Assembly (NCBI GenBank): GCA_031274285.1
Contig: JAISQJ010000112.1
Coordinates: forward strand, 1 to 39,965
Reading direction: 5' to 3'
DNA: 39,965 bases
Source of the DNA: Treponema sp.
Lineage (GTDB): Bacteria; Spirochaetota; Spirochaetia; Treponematales; Breznakiellaceae
Within the stretch, counting starts at the first letter, position 1, and each line of letters opens with the position of its first letter. The position numbers and the translations under genes were made by a program. The notes beneath the pieces were generated by a model. It did not search any database. It was not told where the DNA came from and saw nothing but the letters and a program-made list of their open reading frames with translations. This document shows positions 32,625-39,965 of this stretch, one piece after another.

Positions 32625-34300
32625 TGGATAAAATACTGATCCTTGATTTTGGAAGCCAGACCACCCAGCTTATCGGCCGCCGGATCCGGGATATGGGGGT
32701 CTACACGGAGATTGTCCCCGGTGATGCGCCGCTTTCCGGCGGCCTGCTTGAGGACGGGGCGGACCGGGTCCGGGGTATCATCCTTTCCGGTTCCCCCGAA
32801 TCGGTGTACGAGGCCGGGGCCGCCCCGGATAAGGCTATTTATGAGTGCGGCCTCCCCCTGCTGGGGATATGCTACGGTCTGCAGCGGATGAACTACGATC
32901 TGGGGGGCCTGGTGGAACCCCTGCCCCGGCGGGAGTACGGCCGCGTGGGGGTTACGGTTACCGGGTTTGAACCCGCCGGGGGCGGGAGCGGCCCCAGCGG
33001 GGGCAGCGGCGGCCCCGGCGAAGCGGTCCGGCGTTTTCTGGAGGGTTTTCCCTCCGGCTCCGGCGAAAACGGCACGCCGGGTTCCCGGTATTTTACTTCC
33101 TGGATGAGTCACGGGGATACCCTCACCCGTCTGGCCTCCGGCTTCCGGCAATATGGGCAGAGCGATAACGGGTACCCCGCGGTGGTGATTCACGAAAGCC
33201 GGCCCTGGTTTGGCCTGCAGTTCCACCCGGAGGTGACCCACTGCGAGGGGGGGCTTGAGATTCTCCGGGCCTTTGTTTTTGGGGTCTGCGGCGCCCTGGC
33301 GGCTTGGACCATGGAGCGTTATGTCGAGGAACTGCGGGCCTCCCTGACGGCCCGGGTGGGTGATAATCCGGCGCTGCTCCTTATTTCCGGCGGGGTGGAT
33401 TCCACCGTGGCCGGGGCCCTGCTCCTCAAGGCCCTGCCGGTGGACCAGGTTCACCTGATGTATATGGATACCGGCCTTATGCGGAAGGACGAGACAGAGA
33501 CCGTCCGGCGGGCTCTGGAAAAACTGGGGGCCCGGCATCTGCATATTGTCTACTGCCAGGAGGAGTTTCTTTCGGCCCTTCAGGGTTTAACCGAGCCGGA
33601 GGCTAAACGTAAGGTCATCGGGGACCTTTTTATCACTATCCAGGAGCGGGAGGTAAGGGCTCTGGGGCTGCCGGACAGCTACTTCCTGGCCCAGGGGACC
33701 CTATATACGGATCTGATTGAATCCGGCAAGGGGGTGGGGAAGAAGGCCCACCTTATCAAAAGTCATCACAATGTGGGGACCCCCCTGGTGGATGCCAAGC
33801 GTAAGGCCGGGCGGATTCTGGAACCCCTGGACCGGCTCTACAAAGACGAGGTCCGCCGCCTGGGCGCCCTTTTGGGGGTGGAGGGGGAGGTGCTGCGCCG
33901 GCATCCCTTCCCCGGTCCGGGGCTGGCGGTTCGTATCCTGGGAGAGGTGACGGCGGAGAAGTGTAATATTCTGCGGGAGGCGGACGCCATTTTTATCGAG
34001 GAGCTCAAGAGCCGCCGCTCCCCCGAAACGGGTAATTGTTTTTATGACGATATTTGGCAGGCCTTCGCCGTGCTATTGCCGATCCGTTCGGTGGGGGTGG
34101 CGGGGGACGTGCGGAAATACGGCTGGGTCCTGGCCCTGCGGGCTATTACCAGCGCGGACGGTATGACCGCCGATGTGTACCCCTTTCCCACCGGGGATCT
34201 GCTGGAAATTTCCACCCGCATTACCAACCTGGTTAAGGACATCGGCCGGGTAACCTACGATATTTCGAGCAAGCCCCCGGCCACTATCGAGTGGGAGTGA
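32624..34300 (+). CDS. guaA: GMP synthase (glutamine-hydrolysing) with an insertion
   Basis: The 558-residue protein aminates XMP to GMP. The N-terminal amidotransferase has ILDFGSQTTQLIGRRIRD, nucleophile Cys83 in LGICYGLQRM, and the His/Glu pair in LQFHPEVTHCEGG. The ATP-pyrophosphatase has LLISGGVDSTVAGALLL, and the dimerisation domain ends PPATIEWE. The usual length is 510-525. The surplus includes a Gly/Ser/Pro-rich stretch (about residues 119-135, GGGSGPSGGSGGPGE) just before YFTSWMSHGD. The active-site residues are intact, so it should work. Confidence 0.95.
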   Translation: MDKILILDFGSQTTQLIGRRIRDMGVYTEIVPGDAPLSGGLLEDGADRVRGIILSGSPESVYEAGAAPDKAIYECGLPLLGICYGLQRMNYDLGGLVEPLPRREYGRVGVTVTGFEPAGGGSGPSGGSGGPGEAVRRFLEGFPSGSGENGTPGSRYFTSWMSHGDTLTRLASGFRQYGQSDNGYPAVVIHESRPWFGLQFHPEVTHCEGGLEILRAFVFGVCGALAAWTMERYVEELRASLTARVGDNPALLLISGGVDSTVAGALLLKALPVDQVHLMYMDTGLMRKDETETVRRALEKLGARHLHIVYCQEEFLSALQGLTEPEAKRKVIGDLFITIQEREVRALGLPDSYFLAQGTLYTDLIESGKGVGKKAHLIKSHHNVGTPLVDAKRKAGRILEPLDRLYKDEVRRLGALLGVEGEVLRRHPFPGPGLAVRILGEVTAEKCNILREADAIFIEELKSRRSPETGNCFYDDIWQAFAVLLPIRSVGVAGDVRKYGWVLALRAITSADGMTADVYPFPTGDLLEISTRITNLVKDIGRVTYDISSKPPATIEWE

Positions 34301-34340
34301 ATGGGGCGGAGTACCCAGCTAGATAATTTATGCTATACCC

Positions 34341-34490
34341 ATGCGGGGAAATTCCGTATTTCTTTTTGAAAATTTTGACGCCCTAACCGGAACGGGTCTG
34401 CGGGCGCCCGGCTATACCTGGTCGGCAAGTGTTTACATGATTCTTTGCGAAGAGTATCCTGAAACAGACGGGGGAAATAACCTTGGATGA
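34341..34490 (+). pseudogene. C-terminal relic of a GH63/trehalase-like glycosidase
   Basis: A 49-codon frame reads FENFDALTGTGLRAPGYTWS and then ASVYMILCEEY before a stop. This is the typical C-terminal motif of (alpha/alpha)6 glycosidases of the GH63/trehalase-like type. The intact GH63-like gene at 35629-37479 ends with the equivalent HENFNGDTGEGCD..FYHWGGLLAYIALM. Nothing of the upstream catalytic domain remains, since an in-frame TAG lies at 34320-34322. It overlaps the TTG start of the GH172 gene by a few bases in another frame. Confidence 0.65.
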
Positions 34491-35619
34491 TCTGTTTTTC
34501 ATAGGGGATCGCAAACGTTTAGTCCGCTGGGCCAGTTTTGAAAACCCTCTGGGGGAAAAGGGCCGGGCGGGAATGGACAACAGGGGCGCTAAAGGAAGGG
34601 CCTTTGGGAGCCTTGATGCGGGAACTTCCCTGGTACTCATGCGGGCAGAAGGATCCGGCGTGGTGGAACGCATTTGGCTTACCCTGGAAGAACGGGATCC
34701 TGAAATGCTTAGATCCTTACGGCTTGATATGTTTTGGGACGGGTCCGAGAAACCGGCTGTTTCCGTACCGCTGGGGGATTTTTTTGGGGCAAATTTAGGT
34801 TTACCCGTCAGTTTTGAAAACGCCTTTTTTTCAAATCCCGAAGGCCGTTCATTTAATTCATTTATCAAGATGCCCTTTCTTAAAAGTGCAAGAATTGTAT
34901 TAACCAATGAATCTTCCCGGAAAATAAAACGCCTTTTTTATTGTATCCATTATGCCCTTTGTCCCCTGCCGGAACCGGCGCTTTATTTTCATGCCTGGTG
35001 GAATCGTGAAAACCCAAACAGGCTGGGCCATGACTATACCATTCTGCCAAAGATTGAGGGAAAGGGGAATTTTATCGGCGTAAACATGGGGGTTAGAACA
35101 AATTCGGGATACGAGGATAGCTGGTTTGGTGAAGGGGAGGTAAAAATATACTTAGACGGGGACGAATCGTACCCCACCCTTTGCGGTACAGGAACGGAGG
35201 ATTATATCGGAACTGCTTGGGGGCAGGGAACATTCATCAACAAAACCCAGGGCTGCCTTATCTCCAATTCAAAAAAAGGATTATTTTCGTTCTACAGGTT
35301 TCATGTATCGGATCCGGTATGTTTTTACTCGGATATAAAAGTGCAAATTCAGGTAATGGGCGGAGCGGATAAATATAAGATGCTGAAGATCGCCGACAAG
35401 GGCCTTCCCATTGAAATTGTAAGCTGTGACGGTGAAAAAATGGAGCATCTTTATGGGAATAGCTTTACCCTTGATCGTAATTCGCCTGATGGCTGGTATA
35501 ATTATTTTCGGGAAGATGATTTTTCTTCCACGGCATATTTCTACTATATGCGCCCGGCTGATGATCTTCCGCCCCTCCCTTCCATTGAAACAAGGGCGGC
35601 CGGTTTGATAAACGAATAG
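34483..35619 (+). CDS. GH172 (DUF2961) family glycoside hydrolase
   Basis: The 378-residue protein belongs to DUF2961, now GH172, which includes difructose-anhydride synthase/hydrolase and arabinofuranosidase-type enzymes. Segments include WASFENPLGEKGRAGMDNRG, LMRAEGSGVVERIWLTL, SVPLGDFFGANLG, VKIYLDGDESYPTLCGTGTE, DYIGTAWGQGTF, FYRFHVSDPVCFYSDIKVQI. The start is TTG at 34483, seven bases after GGGGGA. There is no signal peptide, so it is intracellular. The substrate is open; a fructoside or arabinoside is plausible. It is followed by a GH63-like gene after nine bases. Confidence 0.87.
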   Translation: MDDLFFIGDRKRLVRWASFENPLGEKGRAGMDNRGAKGRAFGSLDAGTSLVLMRAEGSGVVERIWLTLEERDPEMLRSLRLDMFWDGSEKPAVSVPLGDFFGANLGLPVSFENAFFSNPEGRSFNSFIKMPFLKSARIVLTNESSRKIKRLFYCIHYALCPLPEPALYFHAWWNRENPNRLGHDYTILPKIEGKGNFIGVNMGVRTNSGYEDSWFGEGEVKIYLDGDESYPTLCGTGTEDYIGTAWGQGTFINKTQGCLISNSKKGLFSFYRFHVSDPVCFYSDIKVQIQVMGGADKYKMLKIADKGLPIEIVSCDGEKMEHLYGNSFTLDRNSPDGWYNYFREDDFSSTAYFYYMRPADDLPPLPSIETRAAGLINE

Positions 35620-35628
35620 GAGTACACG

Positions 35629-37479
35629 GTGAAAGAATTTTCCGCATTAAAGCAGGATATGTTGAAGGGTTTTAATACCTGGTACAATAACAGCGTTCTT
35701 ACCCATGTGCTTTTACCAGAAGGTATTGCCATAAGCCTTGGATTTAAATTTTTTAACACCGGACAGGTTCTTAGGGAAAGCCTGATCGGCCGTTTTGGCG
35801 ACAGGGTTGAACAGATTCATCCGGGTCCCCGTTCTTATGACGGAACCTATACCGAGTTGAAATTAAGCTGTGCCGATCATGAGATGCTTGTCCAAAGCGC
35901 GGTGGTGGAGGATAACCAATACATCCTGGTTACGCCGGTGAAACAGGTGAAAAAACCTCCGGTGCTGTTAATTTCCGCCGCGGTACTTTGGAATAAAAGC
36001 GGCCACACCCTCCTTGACGGGGGGCGGCTTCTGGCCCGTACTCCGGGCCGGAACCTTGAAATTTTCAGCGACGGCGCGGCAGTCCGTCAGATGAACACGG
36101 GTCTTACTAATCCCTACCTCTCGGTTGAACTGTCAGGTCCCACGGCCGTTTCGACCGGCAGGCGGATCAGCGCCGAAGCCTTAAAAGAAATCATGGAAAA
36201 ACAAAAAAGGCTGGTCCTGGAAGACTGCGGAAAATTTGGGGACCTGGCGGAAGCATACAATGCCATGCGGACCTGTCTTGCCTGGGATACTATCTATGAG
36301 CCGGAAAAGGAACAGATATGTTCGCCGGTCTCCCGGCTTTGGAATATAAACTGGGGCGGCTATGTACTTTTTGATTGGGACACTTATTTTTCTGCCCTTA
36401 TTTCATCGATGGAGAATAGAGAACTTGCCTATGCCAACGCTATTGCCATCACCCATGAAAAGACCGAAGCCGGCTTTGTGCCTAATTTCGGCGCCGCCGA
36501 TGACGATAAAAGCCGGGATCGTTCACAGCCTCCGGTAGGTTCCATGACGGTTCGGGAACTTTACCGGAAGTATGGGGAAAAGTGGCTTGTTGAATATCTC
36601 TTTGATGATTTATTGGGGTGGAACCGCTGGTTTGCGGAACACCGGAGGATTCCCAATGGGCAGCTCTGCTGGGGTTCCGATCCCTTCGAAGGAAAATTAG
36701 GAAGGCGCTGGGAAACAGACGGCATCAATGATCGGTTTGGGGCGGCGCTGGAGTCGGGGCTGGATAATTCCCCCATGTACGATGATGTACCCTTTAACCA
36801 GGAAACCCATAGTATGGAATTGGCCGATGTGGGGCTTACGGGTCTGTATATTATGGACTGCGAATGTCTGGCGGATCTTGCCGATCTGATTGGCAGGAGC
36901 GAGGGAGCGGAACTGCGGGAACGGGCGGAAAAATCAAAGCAGGGCTTGGATGAGATGTGGGACGAGGAATTCGGCCTATACTGCAATAAACGCCTTGATA
37001 CCGGCCTTTTTAGCCGCAGAATTTCGGCAACCAATTTTTATGCCCTTTTTTCTGACAAGATCCCCGAAGACCGGATAAGGCGGATGATGGAGGAGCACTT
37101 TTTTAATCCAAATGAATTCTACGGTGAATATATGATCCCCATGATCGCCCGCTGTGATCCGGCCTATAAAGATCAGGATTACTGGCGGGGAAGGATTTGG
37201 GCGCCGACAAATTTTCTGGCCTATTTGGCTCTGCGCCGCCATGGGCTGGAAGAACCCTGTAAGGTCCTGGCGGAGAAAAGCCGGAATCTGCTCCTTAAGG
37301 AATGGCTTGAAAAAGGCCACGTCCACGAGAATTTCAACGGCGATACCGGGGAAGGATGCGATGTCCGAAACAGCGATAAATTCTACCATTGGGGAGGGCT
37401 TCTCGCCTATATCGCCCTGATGGATTCGGGCCATGCGGCAGGTCCTGAAAAGCCTTTGTTCGAAAAGCGCCCTTTATAA
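35629..37479 (+). CDS. GH63-like (MGH1-type) glycosidase
   Basis: The 616-residue protein has an N-terminal beta-rich domain (to about 190) and a C-terminal (alpha/alpha)6 barrel (about 200-605). Recognisable parts are LWNINWGGYVLFDWDTYFSA, FVPNFGAADDDKSRDRSQPP, WETDGINDRFGAALESGLDN (a likely catalytic acid near SGLDNSPMYDD) and YWRGRIWAPTNFLAYLALRR. The family cleaves alpha-glucosides or mannosylglycerate-type substrates. The start is GTG, preceded by AGGAG. There is no signal peptide. It is co-transcribed with the GH172 gene, which suggests a shared oligosaccharide substrate. Confidence 0.87.
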   Translation: MKEFSALKQDMLKGFNTWYNNSVLTHVLLPEGIAISLGFKFFNTGQVLRESLIGRFGDRVEQIHPGPRSYDGTYTELKLSCADHEMLVQSAVVEDNQYILVTPVKQVKKPPVLLISAAVLWNKSGHTLLDGGRLLARTPGRNLEIFSDGAAVRQMNTGLTNPYLSVELSGPTAVSTGRRISAEALKEIMEKQKRLVLEDCGKFGDLAEAYNAMRTCLAWDTIYEPEKEQICSPVSRLWNINWGGYVLFDWDTYFSALISSMENRELAYANAIAITHEKTEAGFVPNFGAADDDKSRDRSQPPVGSMTVRELYRKYGEKWLVEYLFDDLLGWNRWFAEHRRIPNGQLCWGSDPFEGKLGRRWETDGINDRFGAALESGLDNSPMYDDVPFNQETHSMELADVGLTGLYIMDCECLADLADLIGRSEGAELRERAEKSKQGLDEMWDEEFGLYCNKRLDTGLFSRRISATNFYALFSDKIPEDRIRRMMEEHFFNPNEFYGEYMIPMIARCDPAYKDQDYWRGRIWAPTNFLAYLALRRHGLEEPCKVLAEKSRNLLLKEWLEKGHVHENFNGDTGEGCDVRNSDKFYHWGGLLAYIALMDSGHAAGPEKPLFEKRPL

Positions 37480-37535
37480 CCGGGGTATAGACCGTCCGCC
37501 CTCTAATCAATAAAATCGCCTTAGGAGGACATACT

Positions 37536-37997
37536 ATGGCGGGAGTTATCGGAACTGACGTGATCACCCAGGTTGCCCTGGTGGTGAGGGACATCGAAAA
37601 GGTCAAAGCAAAATTTGCCGCTTTTCTGGGGGTTTCCGTCCCCAATACCGTGGACGGCGGCAAGTACGAAGTAACGGGTACCGTGGTGTACGGCAAGCCC
37701 GCGCCGGAGGCAAACTGCCTTATGGCCTTTTTCAACGTGGGTCCCGGGGTACAGTTGGAACTGATCCAGCCCAATGGGGTGGAAAGCTGCTGGCAGGATT
37801 TTCTGGACCAGCACGGCGAGGGCTTGCACCACATCGCCTTTGGCGTTAAGAACATGGACGAAAAGATCAGGGCATGCCAGGAATTCGGGCTGAACTGTGT
37901 GCAGCGCGGAAAATACGGCAGCGGCGGCGGGGAGTACGCCTACCTTGACGGGCAGAAGGACCTGAAGTGTTTCATTGAACTGCTGGAAAGTTATTAG
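37536..37997 (+). CDS. VOC-family protein (glyoxalase/epimerase-like)
   Basis: The 153-residue protein has two beta-alpha-beta-beta-beta units of the vicinal oxygen chelate fold: ITQVALVVRDIEKVKAKFAA at the N-terminus, VQLELIQPNGVESCWQDFLD mid-protein and GLHHIAFGVKNMDEKIRACQ. The metal ligands would be Gln (ITQVA), Glu (LELI), His (HHIAF) and Glu near the end (CFIELLE). It is closest in feel to methylmalonyl-CoA epimerase or lactoylglutathione lyase relatives, but the substrate is unknown. AGGAGG precedes the ATG. Its stop overlaps the GTG start of the MFS gene. Confidence 0.8.
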   Translation: MAGVIGTDVITQVALVVRDIEKVKAKFAAFLGVSVPNTVDGGKYEVTGTVVYGKPAPEANCLMAFFNVGPGVQLELIQPNGVESCWQDFLDQHGEGLHHIAFGVKNMDEKIRACQEFGLNCVQRGKYGSGGGEYAYLDGQKDLKCFIELLESY

Positions 37998-39265
37998 TGC
38001 CGCTGCCAGGAGAGGACGGCGGGAACCGGCCTCAAGCGGCCGGCCCATCAAAACCAGGGTCCCCCGGCGGTAAAAGGAACCGGCTGCTTTTTACCGCATC
38101 CTTTTTTTTCAGCCTTGCCAGCAACATCCTCAGCTTTTCCCTGGTTTACCTCCTAACGGACAGGTTTAACTTTAGTCCGGGTCAGGTGGGGACCTACCTG
38201 GCGGCCGGTTCCCTTTGCTACTTTTTGTGCTGCAACCTGTACCACCGTTTTGCCATCCGGCCCACCCTGCTTATCCCGTCGGCGGCGGCCCTTTCCCTGC
38301 TGTCCTCCGTGGTTCTGGGCCAAGCCGCTTTCCCCTGGCTGGCGGCCCTGGCCTACGCCCTTATCCAGGGGAGCGCGGGGTTTTTCTGGCCCCCCATCAT
38401 GGCCTGGTTTACCCAGGGCCTGGACGAGACGGCCCTTAACCGGGATATTTCTGTTTTTAACCGCAGTTGGATGAGCGGCAACCTGCTGGGCCCCCTGGTG
38501 AGCGGCGCCCTGTACCACCGGAGCAGTAACCTTTGCTTCCTGGCCCTTAACCTTAGCTATGCCCTGGTCCTGGTAATGCTGGCCATCCAGGTCCGCCGGG
38601 AGCTCCGGACGGAAGCCCGGCCCGCCGCCGAATACGGCCCTTCCCCGGACCCCCGAAAAGCAGCCCCTATCCGCGCTCCGGAGATTCCCCTGGCCGCGGT
38701 CCGGGAAAAGGCCATGGACTGGTTTCGCTACCGGGGCTGGATTGGGGGCTTTTGTACCAATTGCTTTGTTGGGGTCCTCATAAACATGGCGCCCCTGCAT
38801 ATTCGGGACGGCCTGGGCTATACGGAACGGATTGCGGGGATGGCGCTTTTTACCCGCTGTGTTTCCGGGCTTATCGGATTTACCATCCTTGCCAAGGCCG
38901 CCTTTTGGCATTTTAACCGCCGCTGGTTTCTCCTGACCCAGGCGGCCCTGGCGCTCTGCGCCTTTGCATTTGTCCCGGCGGGGAACAGGGTACCGCTTTA
39001 TTTTGGCATTATTTTTATCTACGGCTTTGTTCATGCCTGCTGTTACAACAACAGTATCTTTCACTCCAGCGCCACGGGGAAGAGCCCCAGAAAAAACCTG
39101 GCCCTCCATGAAATTTTTCTTTCCATCGGCAGCGCCGCCGGGGCGGCGGGCGGCGGTTTCTGCTACCAGCGTTTCGGCTTTGCCGGGACCTTTGCCGCCC
39201 TGGGCATCGTGATGACCCTGGGCATGGCCTTTTTCGTGCTGCTGGAATACCGCCGTCCTGGATGA
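37997..39265 (+). CDS. Major facilitator superfamily permease
   Basis: The 422-residue protein shows two blocks of membrane segments. The first spans about 30-195 and the second about 245-415. A hydrophilic central loop (RRELRTEARPAAEYGPSPDP) lies between them. The first half resembles sugar-phosphate or drug transporters (SLVYLLTDRFNFSPGQVGTY). The GTG start overlaps the stop of the VOC gene, so the two are coupled. A hydrophilic N-terminal tail of about 28 residues, rich in Pro and Gly, is unusual and leaves the start open. The cargo is unknown. Confidence 0.82.
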   Translation: MPLPGEDGGNRPQAAGPSKPGSPGGKRNRLLFTASFFFSLASNILSFSLVYLLTDRFNFSPGQVGTYLAAGSLCYFLCCNLYHRFAIRPTLLIPSAAALSLLSSVVLGQAAFPWLAALAYALIQGSAGFFWPPIMAWFTQGLDETALNRDISVFNRSWMSGNLLGPLVSGALYHRSSNLCFLALNLSYALVLVMLAIQVRRELRTEARPAAEYGPSPDPRKAAPIRAPEIPLAAVREKAMDWFRYRGWIGGFCTNCFVGVLINMAPLHIRDGLGYTERIAGMALFTRCVSGLIGFTILAKAAFWHFNRRWFLLTQAALALCAFAFVPAGNRVPLYFGIIFIYGFVHACCYNNSIFHSSATGKSPRKNLALHEIFLSIGSAAGAAGGGFCYQRFGFAGTFAALGIVMTLGMAFFVLLEYRRPG

Positions 39266-39272
39266 TGGCAGG

Positions 39273-39302
39273 GCTTTCCCAAAACTTCAGTTTTGGGAAA
39301 GC
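39273..39302 (+). promoter_or_regulatory. 13-bp perfect hairpin after the MFS gene
   Basis: GCTTTCCCAAAAC (39273-39285) pairs perfectly with 39290-39302 around a TTCA loop. It begins seven bases after the MFS stop and ends about 20 bases before the next start. There is no T-run on the plus strand, so it is a stability element, an attenuator or a bidirectional terminator without a tract. Confidence 0.6.
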
Positions 39303-39320
39303 AACCTTAAAATTGGGGAT

Positions 39321-39851
39321 ATGATGAAAAAGACAAGCCTGGCGGGGGACCGTGCGGAGGACCGCTTGGTATCCAAGACCGATCGGCGGATTCGTTTCCG
39401 GGGCCTTATCGATTCCCTGGAAGCGGAAACTATCGAGGCCCAGGTCCTGGCTTCCGGCCTGGGGGAACCGTATTACTGCGGCTGCCTGGGGGAACTGCTG
39501 GCGGCCCTGCGCGGCATCCTGGCTGCGGAGGTAAAAGAGACGTCTTTTACCCTGCCGGACCTGTTCGGTTTTTCCCCGGAGGAGCTGCACCGCCAGACCC
39601 ACAACCCGGCGGCCTCCTTCGGCCTTGCCGGCCACCCCCTGCCGGACTACCGCCAGGGCTCCCTGGCGGCCCGGCTTAACACCCTGCGCGCCCATGTGCG
39701 GGAGGCGGAACTTTACGCGGTGCGGGCCTTTTGCCCGGAGGCCGCGGCCGGGCCTGCGGAGGTCGCAGCCCGCCGAGAGGACCTGGCCCAGGCCCTTAAC
39801 CGCCTTTCCAGCGCCCTCTACTGGCTCTACTGCCGCCTCCTGTCCAGCTGA
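39321..39851 (+). CDS. Cobalamin adenosyltransferase-like protein (EutT/PduO family)
   Basis: The 176-residue protein has an N-terminal RIRFRGLIDSLEAETIEAQV segment that resembles cob(I)alamin adenosyltransferases of PF01923, followed by an all-helical body (CLGELLAALRGILAAEV, LAARLNTLRAHVREAELYAV, LNRLSSALYWLYCRLL). Such proteins add the adenosyl group to vitamin B12. The ATG at 39321 is followed by a second ATG at 39324, which has better spacing to GGGG. Cysteines lie at YYCGCLGE. The call rests on fold features and one motif, so an unassigned helical protein remains possible. Confidence 0.55.
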   Translation: MMKKTSLAGDRAEDRLVSKTDRRIRFRGLIDSLEAETIEAQVLASGLGEPYYCGCLGELLAALRGILAAEVKETSFTLPDLFGFSPEELHRQTHNPAASFGLAGHPLPDYRQGSLAARLNTLRAHVREAELYAVRAFCPEAAAGPAEVAARREDLAQALNRLSSALYWLYCRLLSS

Positions 39852-39877
39852 AACCCGCGGCCTGTGCGCTTCTTGAT

Positions 39878-39938
39878 CCATAATGTTTGTGGAGCCCGAG
39901 CCGCCGTCAGGCGGCGAAGCGTATACACTTTGTTATGT
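39878..39938 (-). other. Imperfect inverted repeat resembling a degenerate attC site
   Basis: A 61-base segment has near-complementary ends (CCATAAT at 39878-39884, GTTATGT at 39932-39938), inner matches with unpaired bases, and a central perfect stem GCCGCC-GTCA-GGCGGC (39900-39915). Integron attC sites have this size and architecture. Read on the minus strand, the left end ACATAAC fits, while the other end has ATT in place of the required GTT. No integrase gene is in the window. Confidence 0.25.
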
Positions 39939-39965
39939 GCAATTGGTGTTTAATTTCTTTTTGTG

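Overview
The window looks like chromosomal DNA of a strictly anaerobic, sugar-fermenting spirochete, most probably a gut Treponema-type organism. This is inference. It rests on a four-subunit ferredoxin-linked 2-oxoacid oxidoreductase, a bactofilin/M23/YaaR/RicT block, lipoproteins with spirochete-like signal peptides, and many intact and broken genes for plant polysaccharide use. No rRNA, tRNA, CRISPR array, transposase or complete prophage is visible.

Left edge (1-2.5 kb): an accessory patch. On the minus strand the first codons of a Phd/YefM-like antitoxin run off the window behind a good promoter. A lipoprotein, a small XRE repressor and the remnant of an AAA-ATPase/nuclease-family gene with an in-frame stop follow.

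2.5-16.4 kb: one divergent sugar locus. Leftward lie an Asp/Glu-racemase-like enzyme, a TIM-barrel isomerase, a split transketolase (two genes), an aldo/keto reductase with Fe-S clusters and a second TIM-barrel isomerase. Rightward lie an XRE-cupin regulator, an intracellular GH39 beta-xylosidase and a five-gene peptide-type ABC importer that probably carries xylo-oligosaccharides. Each of the two facing promoters holds a TTCAAC-N3-GTTGAA palindrome inside its 17-bp -35/-10 spacer, so one regulator can plausibly control both arms.

16.4-21.0 kb: a leftward operon xylB-xylA-uxuA plus a second XRE-cupin regulator about 80% identical to the first. Together the two loci read as a glucuronoxylan programme: import, cleavage to xylose, entry to the pentose phosphate pathway, and dehydration of mannonate derived from glucuronate. 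The split-transketolase arm is not explained by standard xylose catabolism and is the best candidate for an undescribed pathway.

21.0-25.5 kb: an orphan NarL-type response regulator, divergent from korD-korA-korB-korC. The kor operon is interrupted between korA and korB by a fragment resembling a phage-type (PBECR) nuclease domain.

25.5-34.3 kb: housekeeping genes: M23 peptidase, bactofilin, YaaR-like protein, RicT-like PSP1 protein, a zinc alcohol dehydrogenase whose 3' end runs into five 23-bp tandem repeats, a DUF4143 ATPase, then purA-guaA.

34.3-40.0 kb: a 50-codon relic of a glycosidase C-terminus, a GH172 (DUF2961) protein, a GH63-like glycosidase, a VOC protein, an MFS permease, a cobalamin adenosyltransferase-like protein and a terminal imperfect inverted repeat that resembles a degenerate integron attC site.
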